33,011 bases of DNA, taken from Alphaproteobacteria bacterium. GTDB taxonomy: Bacteria > Pseudomonadota > Alphaproteobacteria > Acetobacterales > Acetobacteraceae. This document shows, piece by piece, positions 9,054 to 18,991 of this stretch. Where the stretch lies: assembly GCA_026400795.1 (NCBI GenBank), contig JAPLOJ010000413.1:1-33011 (forward strand), given 5' to 3'. Position numbers and translations under genes: made by a program. The notes under the pieces are model-generated. The model was not told where the DNA came from, made no database searches, and saw only the letters and a list, made by a program, of their open reading frames with translations. Each line of letters begins with the position of its first letter. Position 1 is the first letter of the stretch.

Positions 9054-10913
9054 TCATCTGCCCCCTTGGCGCGCGCACCAGTCACGCCAAATCAAGCGCC
9101 AGGCGGCTTCCAAGCCCCGGGCATAGGTAGCAGCATCACCCAAAGGCCCCAACGAAAGCCGGGCACGGATCGTGGCCAGCCCTTGCCCATCCTTTGCAAA
9201 TGCCACGGCCTTTTCGATGTAATCCGCCGTATCCGCAGCAATCCAATCCTGTAACCCAACCGCGCTCAGCAGCGTTTCGCCATTGCGGCTGATCATGCCG
9301 CCGCGCCCGCGCTGTGTCAGGCTTGGCACGCCGGCATGAATCGCCTCGGCCGTTGTAGTGCCGCCCGGAAAGGGGAAGGGGTCCAGCATGAAATCCACTG
9401 TGGCATAGCGCGCAAAGTAATCGGCGCGCGGGCTATGGCCTTCCAGATCAAGGCGCGTAACATCGCCCCCCACGGCCACGAAACGTGCGCGGAGTTTTTG
9501 CGCAGTCGCCGCTTCCCGTAGCACGGCCGTTTTCAGCAAAAGCCGTGCCTCGGGCAGGCGGGCCAGAATCGCAGCCCAGGCGCTCAGCACCTCATCATTG
9601 ATCTTAGCGAGGTTATTGAAGCAGCCAAAGGTCACATGGCCCTGGCGCAGCATCGGCGGTGGGCTCGGCGCCACGGCTTGCTTCGGCGGGGTGTAGCACA
9701 AATAGCAGCCCGGCAGCCGGAGCGGTTTTTCGATATAAAGCGCCTCATCTTCCGGCGGCAGCGCCACGGCATCGGCGATGATCCAATCTATCGCTGCTAC
9801 ACCATTGGTATTGGCATAGCCGATCCAGCTTACCTGCACCGGCGCGGGGCGATATTCCATCACGCCAATGCGGCTCGCCTCCGTATGGCCCGTCAGATCC
9901 ACCAGAATATCAATCGCATCGGCGCGGATTTGCGCAACAATCGCGGCGTCTTCCAGCGCCCCTACTGGCTGCCAAGTATCGAAAAGCCCGCGCAGTCGCG
10001 CCGTAGTGGCATCCGCGCGTTTGCCGACATCGTAAGCTGTCAGGTGAAATCCCGCGCGCTGATGCGCCGCAATTGCCGCTTCCAGAAAATACCCAACAGG
10101 ATGTTGGCGAAAATCACCGGACAGCATGCCAATGCGCAATCGCCGATCCGGATCGGGCGTATTGGCGAAAGTCGCGGGGGCTGGGCGGGCAAAGCGCGCG
10201 GCATAGGCACGATGCGCCGCCGACACTTCCTCTGCGGTGATGCCCTGCATGTAATTCAAACCCAGCAACAGGTTTTGCCAAGCGGGACGGCAAAGCGGGT
10301 CCTGCGCAATGGCGCGGCGCTGTACGGCCATGGCCGCGCCAATATCGCCCGATTGCTGCAAGGCCAGACCATGATTCACCTTGGCATCGGCGCGATCCGG
10401 CAATTCTTGGGCGACGCGCGCCAAATGCGGAATCGCGGCACTTGGCTGGCCCAAACCCATCAGCGTCGTGCCCAATTCGCTCCGCATCAGCGTATCGCCC
10501 GGCGATGCTTCCAGCAGCGCCTGCAAATGGAAAATGGCGCGGTCAGGCCGCCCGGCATCACGCCACAACCCGGCAGCGGCGCGGTGCAAATCCTCTCCGG
10601 CGCCGGCGGCCAGCGCTTCGGAGATCACCTCAGCCGCCGCATCGGCGCTTGCGGGCAAAAGCAACGCCACCAGATTGGCGGCAGCGCGCACATAGGTCGG
10701 GCGCTGGCTGAGCGCTTCACGAAATGCCGCTTCGGCCCCTGCCCGGTCACCGGAAAAACGTAGTGCTTGTCCCAGATTATTGCGAATTTCTGGCGCGTCA
10801 CGGCCAAGCGCTATGGCGCGATTGAACAGCGTGGCGGCGGCGCCGAAATCCCGCGCCTCCAGGCGCGCCATGGCCTGATCAAGCAGCGCCCCGCTATCGG
10901 CTGCCTCGCTCAT
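9054..10913 (-). CDS. Tetratricopeptide-repeat protein with O-GlcNAc transferase/SPINDLY-like (GT41) domain
   Basis: N-terminal TPRs (FNRAIALGRDAPEIRNNLGQALRFSGDRAGAEAAFREALSQRPTYVRA) and C-terminal VQVSWIGYANTNGVAAIDWIIADAVALPPEDEALYIEKPLRLPGCYLCYTPP ... DPFPFPGGTTTAEAIHAGVPSLTQRG. Confidence 0.9.
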   Translation of the reverse strand: MSEAADSGALLDQAMARLEARDFGAAATLFNRAIALGRDAPEIRNNLGQALRFSGDRAGAEAAFREALSQRPTYVRAAANLVALLLPASADAAAEVISEALAAGAGEDLHRAAAGLWRDAGRPDRAIFHLQALLEASPGDTLMRSELGTTLMGLGQPSAAIPHLARVAQELPDRADAKVNHGLALQQSGDIGAAMAVQRRAIAQDPLCRPAWQNLLLGLNYMQGITAEEVSAAHRAYAARFARPAPATFANTPDPDRRLRIGMLSGDFRQHPVGYFLEAAIAAHQRAGFHLTAYDVGKRADATTARLRGLFDTWQPVGALEDAAIVAQIRADAIDILVDLTGHTEASRIGVMEYRPAPVQVSWIGYANTNGVAAIDWIIADAVALPPEDEALYIEKPLRLPGCYLCYTPPKQAVAPSPPPMLRQGHVTFGCFNNLAKINDEVLSAWAAILARLPEARLLLKTAVLREAATAQKLRARFVAVGGDVTRLDLEGHSPRADYFARYATVDFMLDPFPFPGGTTTAEAIHAGVPSLTQRGRGGMISRNGETLLSAVGLQDWIAADTADYIEKAVAFAKDGQGLATIRARLSLGPLGDAATYARGLEAAWRLIWRDWCARQGGR

Positions 10914-12610
10914 CCCGCAATCGCATAGGCCGGGCGCCGTGGATCAGCCCCCGCTCGCACCAGCCCTGTTGCGGGGTCTGACATCACCGCCTCCACACTG
11001 CCGGCAAGCCAGGTAATATCCGACCATTCCTTGATGTCATGCCCGCGCCCGGCCAGCGCATTGCGCGTCGCTTCAGGAATGCGCGTTTCTACCGCAAGCC
11101 GGCGCGGGAAATAATCAAACGGCGCGAAGGATGATGGGAAAGCATAGGATGAAACGCGCGGCGCTTCGATCGCTTCCTGCAATTCCATGCCGAAATGCAG
11201 CACATTCAACATCACCTGCAACATGGCCTGAATTTGCACATCACCGCCCGGCGTCCCTAAGGGCATCACGCCACCGCTGCGCGTCACCACCATGGCGGGG
11301 TTTGGCGTCAGGCGCGGGCGCTTGCCAGGTGCCACGCCGGCGGGATGCGTGGGATCAGGCCGGCTCTGGCTGCCGCGATTGGAAGGGATCAGGCCAAGCC
11401 CCGGCACTACTGGCGAATTCCAGGACCCATCGGAAGGCGTGGCGCTGAAGGCATTGCCCCAACGATCCACAACTGCGACATAGGATGTATCGGCTTCAAT
11501 CGTCGGCAAATCGCGCCGCACCGGCCCATCCGCCGCGCGCCCCGCGCCGAGCAGGGGTGGATACATAGAAGGATGCGCGCGCACCGGGTCCATTTCCGCA
11601 ACGCGTGCTGCCAGATGCGCATCTGACAGCAGCGCATCAATCGGCACATCAATAAAGGCGGGATCACCGAAATGATATTCGCGATCCGCCATGGCGGCTT
11701 TCACGCATTCCGTGAAAAGATGCAGATATTCAGCCGAATTATGTTCCAGCCCATCAAGCCCGGCGCATTCCATCAACAGCAGGGCTTCCAAAAGCGCCGG
11801 GCCCTGGCACCAGGGGCCACAGGTAATCACCTCATGCCCACGCCAGCGGTGCGTGATGGCGGGTTCCAGCCGAGAATGGAAACCTGCCATGTCGGCCATG
11901 GTCAGGAAGCCGCCTTCGCGGCGCTGAAAGGCCACGATTTCCCGCGCGATATCGCCGCGATAAAACGCCGCATGCGCCGCCGCCAACCCCGCAAGCCTGC
12001 CTTTACCGGCAGCGCGCTTTTCTTCATCCACCATGTAAGTCAGGCTCTGCGCTAGGTCGCTTTGCACAAAACGCTCACCCACCTTCGGCGGTGCGCCGCC
12101 AGGCAGGAAAATCGCCGCATTGGATGGCCAGCGCGCATATTCCGCGACATGCGCCGAAACACTTTCCGCGAGCAGCGGATACACGGCAAAACCTTCCGCC
12201 GCGTAGCGAATGGCATATTGCGCCACATCGCCGAACCCCATGGTGCCATGCCGTTCCAAAGCCGTAATCCAGGCATCCGGCGCGGCCGGCACCACGGTGC
12301 GGCGCACCCCTTGCGGAATCTTCCCGCCATGTTCGCGCATAAAGACATCTGGCGGCAGAGACGCTGGCCAATGGCCAAGCCCCGCGATGGTTTCCACCTG
12401 GCCATTGGCCAGCCGGATCATGATGGGCGCGACACCCGCCACATTCACCAAATCCGGCAGCAGCACACCAAGGGCGATACCGGCCGCGCAGCCCGCATCC
12501 ACCGCATTGCCGCCCGCTTCCAGCACCGCATAGCCGGCAGAGGCCGCCAAATAATGCCCCGCCGAAATCGCATGGCGCGGGCCGCTGAGTGTGGGACGGG
12601 AAGCGGGCAT
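10910..12610 (-). CDS. Gamma-glutamyltransferase-family Ntn-hydrolase
   Basis: ISAGHYLAASAGYAVLEAGGNAVDAGCAAGIALGV; EADTSYVAVVDRWGNAFSATPSDGS; LGTPGGDVQIQAMLQVMLNVLHFGMELQEAIEAPR. Confidence 0.87.
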   Translation of the reverse strand: MPASRPTLSGPRHAISAGHYLAASAGYAVLEAGGNAVDAGCAAGIALGVLLPDLVNVAGVAPIMIRLANGQVETIAGLGHWPASLPPDVFMREHGGKIPQGVRRTVVPAAPDAWITALERHGTMGFGDVAQYAIRYAAEGFAVYPLLAESVSAHVAEYARWPSNAAIFLPGGAPPKVGERFVQSDLAQSLTYMVDEEKRAAGKGRLAGLAAAHAAFYRGDIAREIVAFQRREGGFLTMADMAGFHSRLEPAITHRWRGHEVITCGPWCQGPALLEALLLMECAGLDGLEHNSAEYLHLFTECVKAAMADREYHFGDPAFIDVPIDALLSDAHLAARVAEMDPVRAHPSMYPPLLGAGRAADGPVRRDLPTIEADTSYVAVVDRWGNAFSATPSDGSWNSPVVPGLGLIPSNRGSQSRPDPTHPAGVAPGKRPRLTPNPAMVVTRSGGVMPLGTPGGDVQIQAMLQVMLNVLHFGMELQEAIEAPRVSSYAFPSSFAPFDYFPRRLAVETRIPEATRNALAGRGHDIKEWSDITWLAGSVEAVMSDPATGLVRAGADPRRPAYAIAG

Positions 12611-12709
12611 GGCTGATCTCCGCAAATAAGGCCGCAACCCTTAGCCCGCCCAGGTCTGGCGTCAACGCCCGCAAGGGGAGAGAATGCGCCCAAGCCAAGG
12701 AAGCCTGCC

Positions 12710-13504
12710 ATGACCGAAACAGCCCCACCCGTGCTGCTCACCATTGACGCGCGCGGCATCGCCACCGCCACGCTGAACCGCCCCCACAAGGGCAATGCCT
12801 ATAACGCCGCCATGCTGGAAGGGCTGATTGCCGGGCTCGATCAACTCCGCCCCGATGCCGCCATTCGTGGCCTGGTCATCCGCGGCGCCGGGGCGCATTT
12901 CCAGGCCGGGGCGGATATTGATTGGCTGGCGGAAGTGGCGGCCTACCCGCCGGAGCCCGCCTTCGCAGCCTCCATGGCCACCACCGAAGCTATGCGTAAG
13001 CTGAATGAATTCCCCAAACCGACCTTCGCCGTGATCCAGGGTGCCTGTTTTGGCGGCGGCGTTGGCATTACCTGCTGCGTTGATGTGGCGCTGGCGACCC
13101 CAGCGGCGCAATTCGGCATTACGGAAGTACGCGTGGGCGTCGCCCCCACGCCCATCAGCACGCATATGGTGGATGCTTTGGGCCTTCGCCAAACCCGCCG
13201 CTACGCCATCACCGGCGAACGCTTCGATGCGGCCGAGGCCCTTCGGATCGGCCTGGTGCATGAGGTGGTAGTGGCGGACGCCATCGAAGCGCGCCTTGCC
13301 CATATCATTGACCAAATGATGCTCTCTGCGCCCACTGCCATTGCCATGACCAAAACCTCCTTCCTGGAGGCCAATGGGCTCACGCTTTGCCCCCGCCAGG
13401 TGGCGCAATTGGCGCAGGAGGGCTGGATGCAGCGCGCCGCGCCCGAGGGGCGGGAAGGTCTGGCCGCCTTCCAGGCGAAGCGCCGGCCTGGTTGGTACAG
13501 ATAG
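12710..13504 (+). CDS. Enoyl-CoA hydratase/isomerase family protein
   Basis: IRGAGAHFQAGADIDWL; FPKPTFAVIQGACFGGGVGITCCVDVALATPAAQFGITEVRVGVAP crotonase motifs. Confidence 0.92.
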   Translation: MTETAPPVLLTIDARGIATATLNRPHKGNAYNAAMLEGLIAGLDQLRPDAAIRGLVIRGAGAHFQAGADIDWLAEVAAYPPEPAFAASMATTEAMRKLNEFPKPTFAVIQGACFGGGVGITCCVDVALATPAAQFGITEVRVGVAPTPISTHMVDALGLRQTRRYAITGERFDAAEALRIGLVHEVVVADAIEARLAHIIDQMMLSAPTAIAMTKTSFLEANGLTLCPRQVAQLAQEGWMQRAAPEGREGLAAFQAKRRPGWYR

Positions 13505-13539
13505 ATCGGTGGATAACGCCGGGACTTGTCCGGAGGCTT

Positions 13540-13557
13540 GTCATAAAACCTTCATAA
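13540..13557 (+). promoter_or_regulatory. Pho-box-like PhoB binding site upstream of pstS
   Basis: TTGTCATAAAACCTTCAT resembles the CTGTCATAAAACTGTCAT-type Pho box (15/18 by eye), about 87 bp before the pstS start. Confidence 0.7.
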
Positions 13558-13643
13558 AAATGCAATCGAAGAGTCGCGGGGCCTTTCTAGAAGCGCAAGG
13601 CCGCCCAGTCGGAGCGGTTTGGCAAAGCAATCGGAGCATTCCT

Positions 13644-14663
13644 GTGAACAGGCGATCCCTTCTTCTTGGCGCCAGCGCCGCCCTCACCCTTCCCGTTTTC
13701 GGTGCGAAGGCCCAGACAGCCCAGATCACAGGCGCGGGCGCGACCTTTCCCAACCCGATCTATCAGAAATGGGCGGAAGCGGCGCGCACGCCCACTGGCA
13801 TTCAGGTGAATTACCAATCCGTTGGTTCGGGCGCTGGCATCAACCAGATCCGCAACCGCACGGTGGATTTCGGTGGCACTGATGCGCCCTTGAATGCCCA
13901 GCAATTGACCGAAGCCAACCTGCTGCAATTCCCCACCGTGATGGGCTCGCTGGTCGCCATTGTGAATATTCCGGGCATCGCTGAAGATCAGCTTCGCCTG
14001 ACCGGCCCTTTGCTGGCTGATATCTATCTCGGCAAGATCACGCGCTGGAATGACGCGCAGATCGTCGCCCTGAACCCGGGTCTTTCGCTGCCGAACCTTA
14101 CCATTGCGCCGGCCTATCGCGCGGATGGTTCGGGCACGACGTTTGTGTGGGTGTCTTACCTTTCCGCCGTTTCCCCTGAATTCAAGGAAAAGGTTGGCGT
14201 GGGCACTTCGGTGCGCTTCCCCGCCGGTACCGGTGCGCGCGGTAATGAAGGCGTCGCCGGCACGGTGCGCAATGTGCGCGGCGCCATTGGCTATGTGGAA
14301 AACGCCTACGCCATCACCAATAAGTTGGTCACGACGCAAATCCGCAACAATGCCGGCAATTTCGTGAAGCCTGAACACAAAAGCTTCATGGCCGCCGCGT
14401 CCGCCGCTGATTGGTCCGTGCCTGGCTTTGCCGCTAATGTGATTGACCAGGCTGGCCCTGAATCCTGGCCGATTGTGGCGCCCACCTTCATCCTACTGCC
14501 TACCAACCCAACGGATGCCGCACGCAGCGCCAATGTGCGCCGCTTCTTTGATTGGGCCTTCACCAATGGCAGCCAATTGGCGGCCGAGCTTGAATACATC
14601 CCGCTGCCAGAATCGGTGCATAACGCAGTTCGCGCCGCCTGGCGTCAAAGCTTCGGCGCCTGA
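13644..14663 (+). CDS. pstS: Phosphate ABC transporter substrate-binding protein PstS
   Basis: GTG start; VNRRSLLLGASAALTLPVFGAKAQTAQITGAGATFPNPIYQKW; VNYQSVGSGAGINQI; VDFGGTDAPL. Confidence 0.95.
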   Translation: MNRRSLLLGASAALTLPVFGAKAQTAQITGAGATFPNPIYQKWAEAARTPTGIQVNYQSVGSGAGINQIRNRTVDFGGTDAPLNAQQLTEANLLQFPTVMGSLVAIVNIPGIAEDQLRLTGPLLADIYLGKITRWNDAQIVALNPGLSLPNLTIAPAYRADGSGTTFVWVSYLSAVSPEFKEKVGVGTSVRFPAGTGARGNEGVAGTVRNVRGAIGYVENAYAITNKLVTTQIRNNAGNFVKPEHKSFMAAASAADWSVPGFAANVIDQAGPESWPIVAPTFILLPTNPTDAARSANVRRFFDWAFTNGSQLAAELEYIPLPESVHNAVRAAWRQSFGA

Positions 14664-14673
14664 CGCTCATTTT

Positions 14674-14700
14674 CCCCGCAGGCAGGCCTTGCCTGCGGGG
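14674..14700 (+). terminator. Strong hairpin in the pstS-pstC gap (attenuator or mRNA stabiliser)
   Basis: CCCCGCAGGCA-ggcct-TGCCTGCGGGG, perfect 11-bp stem; only a weak T tract follows. Confidence 0.65.
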
Positions 14701-14732
14701 GCTTCTACCCAATTCTAACCCGGGGGTGACCC

Positions 14733-15695
14733 TTGGCTTCCGTATCCGCCACCCCTCCCCGAGCCGCCAGCCGTCGTGGTAGCAGCCTGGGGGATAAGGT
14801 CTTTGCCCTGGTGTGTCAGGCCGCCGGCATATTCGTGCTGATCCTGCTCGGCGCCCTGATCATTGAGCTTCTCATCGCCGGCTTGCCGGCCTTTCGCGCC
14901 TTTGGTCTCGCCTTCGTGACCTCCACGGATTGGGACCCGGTCAAGGAATTATTCGGCGCCGGTGTTTCCATCTATGGCACCATCGTCACCGCCATTCTGG
15001 CCATCATTCTGGCCGTACCCTTGGCTTTTGGCGTTGCTTTCTTTCTGACGGAATTGGCGCCGCCCTGGATGCGCCGGCCGGTCGGCACGGCGGTGGAACT
15101 TCTGGCCGCGGTGCCCTCCATCATTTATGGCATGTGGGGGTTTTTCGTCATCGCGCCGGCCTTTGCGCAGCATGTGCAGCCCTTCATCATTGATACGTTT
15201 GGGGAATTGCCGCTGATCGGCTTCCTGTTTCAGGGTCCGCCTTTCGGTACGGGGTTATTCACCGCGGCCTTCATCCTGGCCATTATGGTGCTGCCCTTCA
15301 TCGCAGCCACCATGCGCGATGTGTTTGAACAGGTCCCGCCCGTCTATAAGGAAAGCGCCTATGGTCTTGGCGCCACGAACTGGGAAGTGATGAAAGGTGT
15401 TGTCATTCCCTATACGCGGATTTCCGTTGTGGGCGGCATCATGCTCGGCCTTGGTCGCGCCCTGGGAGAGACCATGGCGGTAACCTTCGTGATCGGCAAT
15501 GCGAACCGGATTTCGACCTCTCTTTTTGGGCCGGGGAATACCATCGCCTCCCTCGTCGCGCTGGAGTTTGGTGAGAGCGAAATAGGCAGCTTGAAGCTGG
15601 CATCCTTGCTGGCGCTTGGCTTCATCCTTTTCGTGCTTTCCTTTGTGGTCTTGGCCACATCGCGCTATCTGCTGCGGTCGCGGCTGAAGGTCTGA
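14733..15695 (+). CDS. pstC: Phosphate ABC transporter permease PstC
   Basis: TTG start; FVTSTDWDPVKELFGAGVSIYGTIVTAILAIILAVPLAFGVAFFLTEL; ALGETMAVTFVIGN. Confidence 0.95.
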   Translation: MASVSATPPRAASRRGSSLGDKVFALVCQAAGIFVLILLGALIIELLIAGLPAFRAFGLAFVTSTDWDPVKELFGAGVSIYGTIVTAILAIILAVPLAFGVAFFLTELAPPWMRRPVGTAVELLAAVPSIIYGMWGFFVIAPAFAQHVQPFIIDTFGELPLIGFLFQGPPFGTGLFTAAFILAIMVLPFIAATMRDVFEQVPPVYKESAYGLGATNWEVMKGVVIPYTRISVVGGIMLGLGRALGETMAVTFVIGNANRISTSLFGPGNTIASLVALEFGESEIGSLKLASLLALGFILFVLSFVVLATSRYLLRSRLKV

Positions 15696-15698
15696 ACC

Positions 15699-16592
15699 AT
15701 GTCGCTCGCCCTTTCCTCCATGTCCCATCCCGGCCCGCGCAAGGATGTTGCCACGGCCGCGCGGCTTGGCGCTTCGCGCAAGCGGACGGATAGGATCATT
15801 CGCACGCTTTGCCTCGCGGCGACGATCATTGGTCTGGTGCTTTTGGCTTCGATCCTGATCACGCTGTTTTATCGTGGTTTTGAAGCCATGTCGCTGCGGG
15901 TCTTCACCCATGTTACCGCGGCGCCTGGTTCCGAGGGCGGGCTGTTGAACGCCATTGTGGGCAGCCTGATCCAATCCCTGATCGGCACTGCAATCGGCAC
16001 GCCCATCGGCATGCTGGTTGGCACCTATTTGGCCGAATATGCCAAGGATTCCTGGTTGGGAAATGCGGTGCGGTTTGTCTCGGACATTCTGCTCTCCGCG
16101 CCGTCCATCCTGATCGGGTTGTTTGTCTATCAGATCCTGGTGTTGCCCTTTGGCGGGTTCTCCGGCTGGGCCGGCATCGCCGCGCTTGCCATCATTGTCA
16201 TTCCCATTGTGGTGCGTACCACGGAAGACATGCTGCAATTGATCCCGAATACGCTGCGTGAAGCAGTGGTTGGGCTTGGTGCGCCGAAGTGGAAAATGAT
16301 CGTGCTGATCTGCTGGCGCGCTGCCATTGCCGGCATTATCACTGGCATCTTGCTGGCCGTTGCCCGCGTGGCGGGTGAAACCGCGCCGCTGCTGTTCACC
16401 TCGCTCGGCAATAACGCCTGGTCCACGGATCTTTCAAAGCCGATGTCGAGCCTGCCGGTGACTATCTATGCCTTTGCCGGTTCGCCATTTGAGGATTGGA
16501 TTGCGCTTGCCTGGGCCGGCGCGCTTCTGATCACCTTGGGCGTACTCAGCCTCAATATTCTGGCGCGCACATTGCTGCGCAGCCGCATCTGA
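15699..16592 (+). CDS. pstA: Phosphate ABC transporter permease PstA
   Basis: [82 protein letters not shown]. Confidence 0.95.
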   Translation: MSLALSSMSHPGPRKDVATAARLGASRKRTDRIIRTLCLAATIIGLVLLASILITLFYRGFEAMSLRVFTHVTAAPGSEGGLLNAIVGSLIQSLIGTAIGTPIGMLVGTYLAEYAKDSWLGNAVRFVSDILLSAPSILIGLFVYQILVLPFGGFSGWAGIAALAIIVIPIVVRTTEDMLQLIPNTLREAVVGLGAPKWKMIVLICWRAAIAGIITGILLAVARVAGETAPLLFTSLGNNAWSTDLSKPMSSLPVTIYAFAGSPFEDWIALAWAGALLITLGVLSLNILARTLLRSRI

Positions 16593-16609
16593 CCGGAAGG
16601 ACGGAGAAA

Positions 16610-17449
16610 ATGAGCCTTTCCACCGAAACGCAAAACCAAGGCGCCGCAACGACAAGCTTCGGCGGCATGCAAGCGCGGTCAGAAGCCGCGCTGAACACTG
16701 CGCGCGTGGCGATCAGCAATCTGGATTTCTTCTATGGCGATAACCGCGCGCTGAAGGAAATCAAGCTTGATCTGCCGGACCGGCAGGTCACCGGCATGAT
16801 CGGGCCTTCCGGCTGCGGCAAATCCACGCTGCTCCGCGTGCTGAACCGTATGTACAGCCTTTACCCTGGCCAGCGCGCGACGGGTGAGGTGATGATGGAC
16901 GGCGAAAACATTATTGCCGATTCCACGGACATTAATTCTCTCCGCGCGAAGGTGGGCATGGTGTTCCAGAAGCCCACCCCTTTCCCGATGACGATTTACG
17001 AAAACATCGCCTTCGGCATTCGCCTGCATGAGAAGCTTTCCAAGTCCGAAATGGGTGAACGCATTGAATGGGCGCTGACGCGCGCCGCCATCTGGAATGA
17101 GGTGAAGGATAGGCTGGACCGTTCCGCCCTTGGCCTTTCTGGCGGGCAGCAGCAGCGGCTTTGCATCGCCCGCACCATCGCCGTGCGGCCTGAGGTGATT
17201 CTATTCGATGAACCAACCTCCGCCCTTGATCCCATCAGTACCTTGAAGATCGAGGAGCTGATTGACGAATTGAAGCGCGATTTCACCATTGCCATCGTCA
17301 CGCACAACATGCAGCAGGCTGCGCGTTGCGCGGATCAGGTCGCGTTTTTCTATCTGGGTGAGCTGATTGAAGTGGCGCCGGCGGCGCAGTTGTTCACCGC
17401 GCCCAAGCACCCGAAGACGCAAGAATACATCACCGGCCGGTTTGGCTGA
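16610..17449 (+). CDS. pstB: Phosphate ABC transporter ATP-binding protein PstB
   Basis: [76 protein letters not shown]. Confidence 0.97.
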   Translation: MSLSTETQNQGAATTSFGGMQARSEAALNTARVAISNLDFFYGDNRALKEIKLDLPDRQVTGMIGPSGCGKSTLLRVLNRMYSLYPGQRATGEVMMDGENIIADSTDINSLRAKVGMVFQKPTPFPMTIYENIAFGIRLHEKLSKSEMGERIEWALTRAAIWNEVKDRLDRSALGLSGGQQQRLCIARTIAVRPEVILFDEPTSALDPISTLKIEELIDELKRDFTIAIVTHNMQQAARCADQVAFFYLGELIEVAPAAQLFTAPKHPKTQEYITGRFG

Positions 17450-17469
17450 GCCAGGCAGGAGAGAAACAC

Positions 17470-18186
17470 ATGCCGACAGACCATATCGTCCGCAGCTATG
17501 ATGAGGATTTGCGCAAGCTGCGCGACATGATCGCACGCATGGGCGGGCTGGTGGAACGCCAGGTGGCGGATGCCACCCGCGCCCTGGTGCGCCGGGATAG
17601 TGATTTGGCCGGCGAGGTAGTGCAGCGCGATCTCCAGATTGACCAGCTTGAACGCGAAATCGAAGGCTTTTGCGTCACGCTACTCGCGCTGCGTCAGCCC
17701 ATGGCCGCGGATTTGCGCCTGATCATTGCCTGCATGAAGGTTTCCAATGATCTGGAACGTATCGGCGATTACTCGGCCAATGCGGCCAAGCGGTCCATCG
17801 TTCTTGCCTCCCTGCCTGGGCTTGGCAGCATGAATGGCTTTGAACGCATGGCGCATCTGGTGCAGGAAAACCTGAAGGCCGCCATGGATGCGCTGGTGCA
17901 TAGCGATGCTGATGCGGCGGAACGCGTCTGGGCCGCGGATGAACCGGTGGATGAAATCTATAACGGCATTTTCCGCGAAATGCTGACGCATATGATGGAA
18001 GACCCGCGCAATATCACCGCCGCGACGCATTTATTGTTCATCGCCAAAAATCTGGAACGCATTGGCGATCACACCACGAACATCGCGGAGCGTATCCACT
18101 TCGCCGTGCGCGGTGAAACCCTGCCGGAAGATCGGCCCAAGGGCGATACCTCCGCCTTCGCCGTCGTCCGCGCACCAGGAGAATAG
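17470..18186 (+). CDS. phoU: Phosphate signalling protein PhoU
   Basis: HIVRSYDEDLRKLRDMIARMGGLVERQVADATRALVRRD; SNDLERIGDYSANAAKR; KNLERIGDHTTNIAE. Confidence 0.96.
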   Translation: MPTDHIVRSYDEDLRKLRDMIARMGGLVERQVADATRALVRRDSDLAGEVVQRDLQIDQLEREIEGFCVTLLALRQPMAADLRLIIACMKVSNDLERIGDYSANAAKRSIVLASLPGLGSMNGFERMAHLVQENLKAAMDALVHSDADAAERVWAADEPVDEIYNGIFREMLTHMMEDPRNITAATHLLFIAKNLERIGDHTTNIAERIHFAVRGETLPEDRPKGDTSAFAVVRAPGE

Positions 18187-18188
18187 GT

Positions 18189-18923
18189 ATGGGCATGATG
18201 GCAGAAAACTACAGCAGCCTCGCCAAGCCCACGGTGCTGATCGTGGAAGATGAGGCACCGCTGCTGACCCTGTTGCGCTACAATCTGGAAAAGCAGGGTT
18301 TTCGTGTGGATGAAGCCGCTGATGGCCAGGAAGCGCTGCTGCGTGTGGCCGAAGCGCGGCCTGATGTCATGCTGCTGGATTGGATGCTGCCGTCGCTATC
18401 GGGCATTGAGGTTTGCCGTCAGCTCCGCCGCCGCGCTGAAACGCGCGATTTGCCCATCATCATGGTGACCGCCCGCACGGAAGACCAGGATGCGGTACGC
18501 GCGCTAGATATCGGCGCGGATGATTACATTGCCAAGCCGTTTGCGATGGAGCATGTGATTGCGCGCATCCGCGCCTTGCTGCGCCGGTCTGGTCGCGTGG
18601 CTTCCAAAGGCACGCTTACCTACGCTGAAATTGCCATGGATCAGGATGCACATCGCGTGACGCGCGACGGGCGGCCGCTGCATTTGGGCCCAACAGAATA
18701 CCGGCTGCTTGAATTCTTCCTTCAGCATCCGGGCCGCGTTTTTGCGCGCGAACAATTGCTGGATGCCGTTTGGGGCCGCGATATCCATGTGGAACCGCGC
18801 ACCGTGGATGTGCATATCCGCCGACTGCGCAAGGCCATCAATCAGGATCACGAGGTTGATCTGATCCGCACGGTGCGTTCCGCCGGCTACGCGCTGGATT
18901 CGGACCCAAACAGGCTCGGCTGA
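18189..18923 (+). CDS. phoB: Phosphate regulon response regulator PhoB
   Basis: VLIVEDEAPLLTLLRYNLEKQGFRV receiver domain; LGPTEYRLLEFFLQHPGRVFAREQLLDAVWGRDIHVEPRTVDVHIRRLRKAI OmpR-type DNA-binding domain. Confidence 0.95.
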   Translation: MGMMAENYSSLAKPTVLIVEDEAPLLTLLRYNLEKQGFRVDEAADGQEALLRVAEARPDVMLLDWMLPSLSGIEVCRQLRRRAETRDLPIIMVTARTEDQDAVRALDIGADDYIAKPFAMEHVIARIRALLRRSGRVASKGTLTYAEIAMDQDAHRVTRDGRPLHLGPTEYRLLEFFLQHPGRVFAREQLLDAVWGRDIHVEPRTVDVHIRRLRKAINQDHEVDLIRTVRSAGYALDSDPNRLG

Positions 18924-18991
18924 AACCCACCTTGGCGCCAAGCAACGCAAGGCGTAATCACCGCTTTGCAAACTGATCGGCGAGGGGTGCA

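Noticed and set aside
9636-10763. 375-aa plus-strand ORF antisense to the OGT-like gene
   Set aside because: Arg/His-rich with no recognisable domain; opposite strand encodes well-conserved TPR/GT41 protein
12662-13408. 248-aa minus-strand ORF over the enoyl-CoA hydratase
   Set aside because: Gly/His/Arg-rich shadow frame of a conserved crotonase gene
15255-16238. 327-aa minus-strand ORF antisense to pstC/pstA
   Set aside because: Low-complexity H/Q/G/R-rich translation opposite two clearly conserved genes; a frame artefact of GC-rich sequence
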